The notes below the pieces were generated by a model. It did no database searches. It saw only the letters and a list, made by a program, of their open reading frames with translations, and had not been told where the DNA came from. This document shows, in pieces, positions 55,958 through 64,000 of a stretch of DNA of 64,000 nt (its first letter is position 1; each line of letters begins with the position of its first letter). The stretch is from Alisma plantago-aquatica. Lineage: Eukaryota > Streptophyta > Magnoliopsida > Alismatales > Alismataceae. Made by a program: the position numbers and the translations under genes. The stretch spans positions 1,533,218,472 through 1,533,282,471 of the forward strand of contig OY856409.1 of assembly GCA_963693085.1 (NCBI GenBank), given 5' to 3'.

Positions 55958-58900
55958 TGTGGGCTCTGATCTCCAAAACACGAAATAAACTTAGCGGAAG
56001 TGATTAGCAACAGAATATGAAAAATCATGAAAATTAAAATTTTTTGAGATAAGATCTTGAAATCATAAAACTTATTTATAGAAAACAAGATAAAAAATTT
56101 ACATATCTGTTAAATCACTTCTTGAGTGATTATATACAACCAGATACAAAATCTCAAGAGTAAAAATCAAAATCTCAGATCTAATAACTCCAAGGACCTA
56201 AGAGTACAGAGACGACATAAGACTATCTAACTATAAGACTGGACATCCAAGATCTCCACCTGAGACTCATGACTGTCCCTGATGTTGCTGCTGCTGATAC
56301 TGATCTCCCGCAGACTGGTTCCTTCGTCCTCGACGACCACCTACAAAGTTGAAATCTACAGGGTGAGACAATTTTAAATAATTGTCCCAATGAGAGTTAT
56401 AACTCTCCTCCATAAGCTTTGTTATATCATATAAGGAAACATAAGTAAGTAAACTAAATTACTCAACAGAAGATTGGTTATAAAGTATAGAAAATTCATT
56501 AAGGAATATGAAGAACATGTATACTAAAGAGAACAATGTAACATCAACCATTGTATCTCGTAGTTCAACCCTAGCAAATATGCTACACAGCTGTTTATGT
56601 TTTACAAACAGTATTATGCCCTACGGAGATGAGGTATACCTCTCACACTCCAACTGATCACTAGTAAGTCACATTGGTATCATACTAGGTCATCAAAAGA
56701 GCTGGATTCTTATGACCTCAACTTCCTTATTCAGAGTGAGGATCAACATGTAGGATATCTAGTGTCTCTGCTACTATAGCTCACCAGGGTATTCTCGCAC
56801 TTCACTATTAGAGTCACAGTGGCATTCTATACTCTCTTCACCATCGAAAGATCTCTTGTTAATCTCTCATCGATGTGGCATTAAAGATTCCTCCGGTGAT
56901 TAGTGATACCTCATCCTGGCATAAACACATAGTGCAGGGTTGATAGATTTAAGATACATCTACATCAACTCCTACTCTAGGACGTAAGGATATTCACGTC
57001 CATATTCCCCCACATACTCAAAAGTATGTGATCCAGGAGTTCCCTTAGGAAAACCTGTTTCACCATCATTTAACTTCTGACAATGATGGATCTATGATCA
57101 GGGCTCTACATGGTATGATTATACTTGATTTCTTAGGTACATTTCAATATTCTTTTTAGCCTCAAGCATGTTTCCAAGCATTTAAATAGAAAAGCATTGC
57201 TACAACAGAAGAATACTAAATGTATCAAGTTTAACTCATATCAGTTACCAAATGGATATCAATCCAACAAGAGTCATCTAATCAGCATGACCTGGATGTT
57301 ACTCATGGCTCTTATAGCCCATTAGTCTCATATGGTGTCACTTAAGCATAAGCAACATAGCATGTGTCACTATTCATAAAGTCTACAACATACTTTGAAT
57401 GAATACATTATCATAACCCTTACCTGGTTATAATTAATCTCTTATAAGAACCTGCATAGTCAATTCAACTGAACAATAATAACATTTCATTTCCAGATCA
57501 TCAATTTATAAGGCAGAAATAACATTACATTTCAAGGGTTGTACCTTTATGCCTTTACTGAGGCTATGTTCCCTTATTAGAATCAATTAGGGTTATTCAA
57601 TCCCTTCCATTATGATTAGGAACACTAATTCCTCACCTCATGCTTTAATTATAAAGATTCATGCTTAAAATCATAACCTAGGATTAGGGTTTATTGTACC
57701 TTTCATCACATCATCCTCAATTAGGGTTTACTGTTCACATTTCATGTTATTGCCCTAGAATTAGGGTTTACTATTCACTTCATAGTGATTTGAGCTAATA
57801 GCATCGCCATGTACGAAATTATCATCCTTGATGCCCTCAAATCAGGTTAAGATTCATCAATTATTATAATTAGGGTTTTCATGATCTCACATAGATGGAT
57901 CATACCATAAGCATGCACATTCATATACATTGAAGGTACTGTACTTGAGTTCCAATCATAAATGGAATCCTCTCTCTCCTTTTACTAATAGATGGTGATT
58001 ACATCACTCTAGATTAAGTTAGGTCAAGTCAACTTTGATTATCATAAGCTAATTCACCACCATTATGGTCATTAGGGTTTGATTAAACAAGGGTGTCATC
58101 TACTTGAACCCTCCAAGGGCACATTGGTAATGTACACCATTGATTCACAACATGGCAAAATATATTACTCACTTAGCCCCTTAATGTATTTAGGTATCAT
58201 TAGGGTTTGGATTAGACAACCATTGAGCCATTTAAGCCCTCAAAACTTTAAGTAAACATAACCCTAAAAGTCCCCAAATGATTACACACTTCAACCTCCA
58301 AACGGTCCTGAGACCATTTGGAAGTGTTGACCGTTTGGTTAGGGTTGAATTCCAAACTGTTTGATCTTGGTCACCCTCAAGACCATTTGCATCTAAATGG
58401 TCTTGAGACCGTTTCAAATCGTTGACCGTTTGAAACCACATGAATTGAAACGACCTTGAGACCGTTTGATCTTAAACGACCTCGAAACCATTTGGTTCCA
58501 AACGGTCTTGAGACCGTTTGGATTCAAACGGTCTTGAGATCGTTTGGTCCAAATGGGTCAAGACCGCATGGACCTCAAAGGTGCATCCAAGCTTGTAATA
58601 GATTAGGGTTTTCTATGTTGAAGCCCTCAATTGGTCACATACTTATTAACCACTTATCAATTGAGATAATAGGGTTATCCTTAATCAATTGGACACTCAA
58701 TTGACCATCAATTGATAGCTAATTAGGGTTGAAACCGATTGAATTAGGGTTTGTAGTCAATTAACCATCAACATTCATCAATGTGAATCTAATTGAGGTT
58801 GAACCCATCAATTGACACTCAATTGGGCCCCAACTTGGCCCAAACGGTCTTGAGATCTTTTGGATACCCTCCAAACGGTCTTGAGACCGTTTGCCCAAGA

Positions 58901-60612
58901 ATTCATCAAAATCTAAGTCAATTTGATAAGGGTTGAACCCTAATTAGGTTACAAATCGGCACTTTTACTCAATTCATCAACCTATTGTAATTGGACCCTC
59001 AAATTATCAAATTACCTTAACCATAGACCTCCAAACGGTCTTGGGTGGTCACCAAACGGTCCTGAGATCTTTTGAGTGAACCCCCAAACGGTCCTGAGAC
59101 CGTTTGGTCCCTTCAACCCAAAGTTCAACAAAATTGGTCATTGAAATCATCAATTCAACCCGATTAGGGTTTAGAGGGTTGAAGTGCCTTCAACTTGTGA
59201 TTGGTTTGAAATTAGATCATGATTCTTTGTAATTGATTAATTCATTATGTGTAAAACAAACCTCTAAATGGTCTTCACTTGGTCAAACTTTCCAAATGGT
59301 CTTGAGACCGTTTGATTCTAAATTGTCTTGCAAGACCGCATGAAATCAAACGGTCTTGAGATCGTTTGATTTCAAACGGTTTGCAAACCGTTTAGACCAA
59401 ATGGTCCAAGGTCGTTTGGTAAAGTTACCTAGGAAATCACGCCCATCATATTCAACCTCAGAACAGGTTGGTTACTTCGTGGTTTTGCTTGTAAGAAAGA
59501 AAGGAAAGATGGGGAAGAAGGAAAACTAACTACTATATGCAAGAACAAGTATATGTATAAGAAAGCAAGAGGTTTAGAGATATAAAACCCGCCTTATGGT
59601 CATTCCTAGAGCTCCAAGCTTCCAAGATTTCAGACCTTTAATGGCTTCTTGAGCTCCATAGGTCGGCCAAAGGTATTTCTCCAAGAAAAGATTGGGGAAA
59701 GTTGGCTAGAACAAGGAACCCAAGTAAGATAACCACAAAACCAACCTTATAACTCAACTTTCTCCATGAATCCGAGCTAGAAGATGGTCTATTCTTACCT
59801 TAGAACAGGTTGGTCATCTTCTCTAGCTCCAGAGCTCTGCCTTGGGTCGGTTGAGCAAGATGATAAGTGAAGGAGAAAGGAAACGTTGCCTTTGGTTGCA
59901 AAGGAAAGAAGCTTATATAGCTTGGGTTAGTTTTCAACATAAGGACCTCTAGTTTATTGGTTTCTCATCTAGGTCCATCCTTCCTTCTAAGGCACGTTCA
60001 CTGTATCATAACTAAGCAAAGCCAATCAAAATTCAAGATCTAAGGGTAAAGAAAACCAACGTGAAAACTAAGGTGCACACATATGAAGGGTCTCTTTACC
60101 TACAACTTGGTGATCCTACCACAAAGGTTATACTTCTTTATCTGATTATTTAATTGAAGTACTCTCTTCATCACTTCTACTTTAAATGATGTCAAGAGAC
60201 ATAAAAGATACTCTAGAAGGTGTATTTTACACGTGGCACCCCACATTTTGGATAAATTGCACTTTACATCAAAATTAGGGTTTTAAGCACAAGGATTGCT
60301 CCACAAGCTGCATCTTGATGCCCAAGCTTGGAGAATCCATCATACCTCATCATATTCACTCATATGATGTCTCATCATCAGAGGAACATCTCAACATGTG
60401 AATTTTACAAGTTAACCCCTCTAACTGGGTAATTTGCACATAGGTCCCTGCATTACAAAATAATACTACAACATTGTTTTAAAAAGGACATAATTGAAAA
60501 TGTATGTTCCACGAGAACTTAATTACATGCTAGAAGTTAATCACAAGAGTTTAATTATATTATTAAGCAAAACACTAAGGGTTGACTTATAACCCAGGTC
60601 AGGGATGTTACA
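55958..60612 (-). repeat. 5' LTR of the chromovirus
   Basis: This 4,655 bp LTR is bounded by TGTGGGCTC and GATGTTACA. A TATA box (GCTTATATAG on plus, 59911-59920) places the promoter about 0.7 kb from the outer end, leaving nearly 4 kb of LTR downstream as R-U5 leader. It lacks the CACTA insertion and so preserves the empty site at 57361-57370. Confidence 0.95.
58295..59415. repeat. dispersed AAACGGTCTTGAGACCGTTT palindromes in the right chromovirus LTR
   Basis: Same family as in the left LTR. Good copies are at about 58500, 58526, 58873, 59086 and 59349, with decayed ones between (AAATGGTC, GAGATCTTTT). In the two LTRs the same sites have often decayed differently by C-to-T or G-to-A changes. 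Confidence 0.9.
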
Positions 60613-61240
60613 GTCTATTTTCTATGTGACTCTACAATGGTTTCAGATGCTAATGATTGAGTAAGATAGTATCTCAGGAGAACCATCTTTGTAACGACCC
60701 ACACTTTTGAGTGTACTAGGTCACCTCAAGCTTATCTTCTCCCTTATCCATAAGCTTTATATATGTATCCTTTAGCTCGCAAATGAAATGTTTGGTCCCT
60801 TATCTCTCCTTCCATGTCCAAAGATTCTTCTTCTCCTAAATTGAGGTGGAGAGAGTGCCCAAGGTGGAAGAAGATAGCCAACCTTATTTTTGGAGCATCT
60901 ACGGTTCGTATATACCCTCATTTAGGATTTGTGAAGCTTCCTTTGTATGATCCTGACCTAAGCTAGTAAGTTTCTTCTTCTCTCCTTTATTTCTCTTACT
61001 TTTCTTCTTCATCCTACCTTATTCTAGGACGAAACCATGATTTTCCATGGTAAAGTTTGCTCTAGAGCTCAAAGAACTTATCTTTCTTGCTCTATTGACC
61101 TAGGGCTTGCTTTCCTTGTGGAGAAAGAGCTACTTGGTAGAGTTCAGATCTTAAACTAGGGTTATCTACCTTCTTTGAATGAGTTTTATTTCTTCTTAGA
61201 GCCTTATTTTCTTCTTATAGGCGAGTTTTATAATCCTCTT
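60613..61240. repeat. degenerate repeat R, copy 4, right half
   Basis: It continues 35544-35990 after the gypsy insertion, beginning with the second GTCTA duplication. It matches 33252-33867 through TTTGGTCCCTTATCTCTCC, AGGTGGAGAGAGTGCCCAA and the AGAGCCTTATTTTCTTCTT end. Confidence 0.78.
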
Positions 61241-64000
61241 CACGTTTATTTCTCACTCAAGTTCGTGTTCTAAAATGAAGATCTAAGTATATAGAAGATA
61301 TCTTTGCCGAAGGTTTCGGTTTTAATGTTATTCCTTGATTAGTTTCTAACTCTAGATGAACTTGAAACCATGTGCATGACCTTACCAATGTAGGGGAAGA
61401 CTTGGTTCTTGCTTACATGTCGACCGATGGTGCTTAGGACCTTTACACTGATGTCTTATACTTAGATTTTTTGGGTGTTTCCTTCCTTTGACTACAAACG
61501 ATGGATGTCCTTATAATAGAGTCGATGGAGTTGCCTTTATGACAACTGATGGTGACAACCGATGGTGACCACCGATGGTCACACCTTAGGTCAGGTTTGG
61601 ACTCTTTTATAAGTTCAATATTTGATGGTTTAGTGCCCTAAAGATGGCATCGACTTATGGTAGAAGTAGCTTAACTCCCGATGGTGTCAGCCGATGGTAG
61701 TTCAGGCTACACCAACTATTGGTGGTGTAAGATACTACAACCCATGGTGAGAATAGACCTCATATTTTAATGTTTTTAGCCTTAATACAATGGTTACTTT
61801 GGTTGAATGAATCAAGGGTTAGAATCTTTTTTCAACCAGTGGTTTTGAATGAAGAACGTGATCCAATGAGGAGGATTTAATGCTATATCCAATGGTTTGG
61901 GATGAAGTCTATAATGTAATTTGTTCATTCTAATGATGAGAATTTTATGGTTCAACACCCTTAAACTTATAGTCTTACCTTTTCCCTCGTATGAATATAA
62001 TTGATAATCACCATAGTAAGTTGAGGAGTAACCCCAATGAAACATGGCTTGTTACACCTAACCCCAATGCAATCAAGTGATAGTTATTGATAGAAATCAG
62101 CCTCCATTGAATTATTAATAGAACAATGGAGTACTCTCTTACTATTGTTGAAGCCCAAATATGCTATAATCTGATGGTTGTACCTTGAGTTATGCATGGA
62201 TCCATACTTGAGGATGGTTCGGGATTTGATGGTGATGCTTGATCTTATGCATCCACGATTGTATAGGGATGCCACAAGTCAAGGTTAGTGTATGAGTGTT
62301 GAACAATAGCTTCAATGTAACCTACCTTGTTTAACCTAACACTAATGTAAATAGATGGTGGTGGTTAATCATGCTACCTTACTTGAATGATTATTATAAT
62401 GATGGAAAATTCTTCCTAATTTTTGTTATAACTCTAATGTGTTAATTGGTGGTTATTATAACGTTATGATTGAAGCTTACTTATGTTAAACATGTGCACT
62501 ATAAGTATAATGGTGGTCAATGATACCTAGCCTTCTTTTATGTTGATATATAAATGAAAGCTCTTGATGCTAAGATAACCCTACTATATTATCATGTGAA
62601 CATCTTTTAGTTATTTAATTCAATATCATGTTGAGTATGTGTATTACATGTATGGTGATGTTTTTTAGACTTATTATAAGGCATGGAAAGATAAGGATGA
62701 TCTTGCAGGGAATGATGTGATGGTCTTAATGACCTTTGGGCATGGTTGAGCCCTGAATGAGGTGAAATACTCTTCATGATGTGACAAGGGTTGAAACCCT
62801 AGAATTATGTGATAAGGATTGAAATCATGTGGTATCATGATGACATGTGTAGTCTCATAAATGGCAATCAAATAGTACCATGTGATGATGTAATAAGAAA
62901 TTGTGTATCAAACATTTTGTATATTCTGAAGTTTTCATACTCATATGCTTACTAGAAATGAAATATGGTTTGTATGTCCACTTGTATGATGCACCCTTAC
63001 TTCACCCAATTGGCAATAAATAATCAAGTGAAACCCTAATCATGTGGTGCCATGTGCCATAGAACCATCTTTATGTCAGAACTTGTTGGATGGTGAAATG
63101 AGTCTTCCTAAGGGGAACTTAGAGCGCATATTGTTGAGTATGAGGGGTGTGTGTCACCCTGACCTCAAATGTTTAGGGAGAATGACTACGACCATACATA
63201 TCCCTCCTTTGAGAATGATGTGGTCAGGTCTTGGTGATTATAATGTGATGTGATTGTAGTTAAACTGCAGTTGTACCTCAATGATTGGGTTTGAAATTTT
63301 GAATACCCTGGTTTCTAGCCCCATGACATGTAGCAAGGTGGGATGGTTGTTTATAAGACTATATGTTGTTGTTTTGCAATTTGACTGATATATCACTACG
63401 GTGTAGACTCAAACTGACCGAGTGTGGATAAAATCTCAGAATCTGACTCTTCCTAGATCTTACATGGAACTGATTGCGGCCAAGCGGTGGTCAGTTTGAG
63501 TTTGGGTGGTACGACTCAAACTTCCCATGGATTAATAAAAGATATAATATAGTCGTGTAGCATATCTGTTTAGGGTTATACACATCATTTCACATTGGAT
63601 GATAATCCTTGTTTGTTCTCTTTACAAAAGATGACATTTAGTACATTAAAAGATAGTAGATACACTTATGATGTGGATATGCTCATGTTATAGATGTGTA
63701 CATTAGTAGTCTCTCTTATGTTCATAGAGTTATTGCTGCTGCTGATTGTGATTATGATGTTCTCTATCACATGATGTTACCTATGCTTATGATGCTAGCA
63801 ATGCTTCCATAGTTAGACTACTTATACTACTAGTCATTCTTATGTAGACAGTTGTGCTTATGCTGGTAGTTCTACTTGTGATGTAGATCTTCTCAAAGTG
63901 TTCAACACGCTTATAGTGTCAGTTATGCGTATGTTGTTTGACTTATTGATGATGATAGAGATGCTATGCTTCTAGACTTGCTTATGATGTTAACCATCTG
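61241..64000. other. AT-rich sequence without recognisable genes
   Basis: Only short random frames are seen. CCGATGGTG and close variants recur about eight times in 61420-61745, and GCTTATGATG variants recur in the last 350 bp. If repeat R ends in a gypsy-type LTR (TGTAACGACCC at 60690), this could be the rest of that LTR, but nothing here proves it. Confidence 0.5.

Larger units (their letters stand above)
35991..60612 (-). mobile_element. Ty3/gypsy chromovirus (Tekay/Del-like), with nested CACTA element
   Basis: This minus-strand element has LTRs of about 4.65 kb: the right (5') LTR is 55958-60612 and the left (3') LTR is 35991-51123 with the CACTA insertion removed. It is flanked by the perfect 5-bp duplication GTCTA (35986-35990 and 60613-60617). 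Without the CACTA element it is about 14.1 kb. The gene order Gag, protease, RT, RNase H, integrase, chromodomain and the TTCGGGGACGAAATCATTG sequence before the polypurine tract indicate the Tekay/Del lineage. Stops and frameshifts inactivate the coding part. Confidence 0.96.

Noticed and set aside
61812..63253. Short open frames at the right end
   Set aside because: All below 80 codons, no similarity, and composition like the surrounding non-coding DNA.

Overview
The window is repeat-dominated nuclear DNA of a flowering plant. The evidence is plant-type Ty1/copia and Ty3/gypsy retrotransposons with tRNA-iMet and tRNA-Asp primer sites, a plant En/Spm (CACTA) transposon, a hAT miniature element, a tRNA-derived SINE, and recognisable pieces of the plant genes MAP65 and UBP26. 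I cannot name the species. Only one possible host gene is seen (27304-27808, unrecognised). Almost everything else is mobile or derived from mobile DNA.

Left part (1-25.8 kb). A truncated minus-strand copia element (1-3575) with a hAT miniature element inside its gag is followed by a 0.7 kb unclassified sequence that occurs three times in the window. Next come a GC-rich stretch and the tRNA-Asp primer site and 5' LTR of an Athila/Tat-like gypsy element (5353-6745). A satellite of about 245 bp per unit fills 6.78-10.79 kb and resumes at 23.02 kb. Between those points lies a 12.2 kb insertion with CACTA-type ends and an apparent 3-bp target duplication. It carries broken fragments of MAP65, UBP26 and an RNase H-like gene, a SINE, and a second copy of the copia element with the same internal hAT insertion and the same right flank.

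Middle part (25.8-36 kb). This holds a short two-exon hypothetical gene, a GC-rich repetitive block, four copies of a degenerate repeat ('R') with a gag-like zinc-knuckle remnant, a truncated copia with a 2.1 kb LTR, and a deleted CACTA relative.

Right part (36-60.6 kb) is a clean nest. A Tekay/Del-like chromovirus with LTRs of about 4.65 kb sits in an R repeat (target duplication GTCTA). A 10,483 bp CACTA transposon sits in its left LTR (target duplication GTG). Uninterrupted versions of both insertion sites are present elsewhere in the window. The chromovirus genes are broken by many stops. The CACTA element looks intact: a 1,082-residue TNP2-type transposase, and a second gene that I could splice by hand through 13 exons into a 782-residue open frame joining an En/Spm accessory-protein domain to a complete-looking Ulp1/SENP-type (C48) cysteine protease domain. 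Its 5' side has subterminal repeats, a GC-rich leader resembling the Spm control regions, and three copies of a 188-bp hairpin. The window ends (61.2-64 kb) in unrecognised AT-rich DNA.
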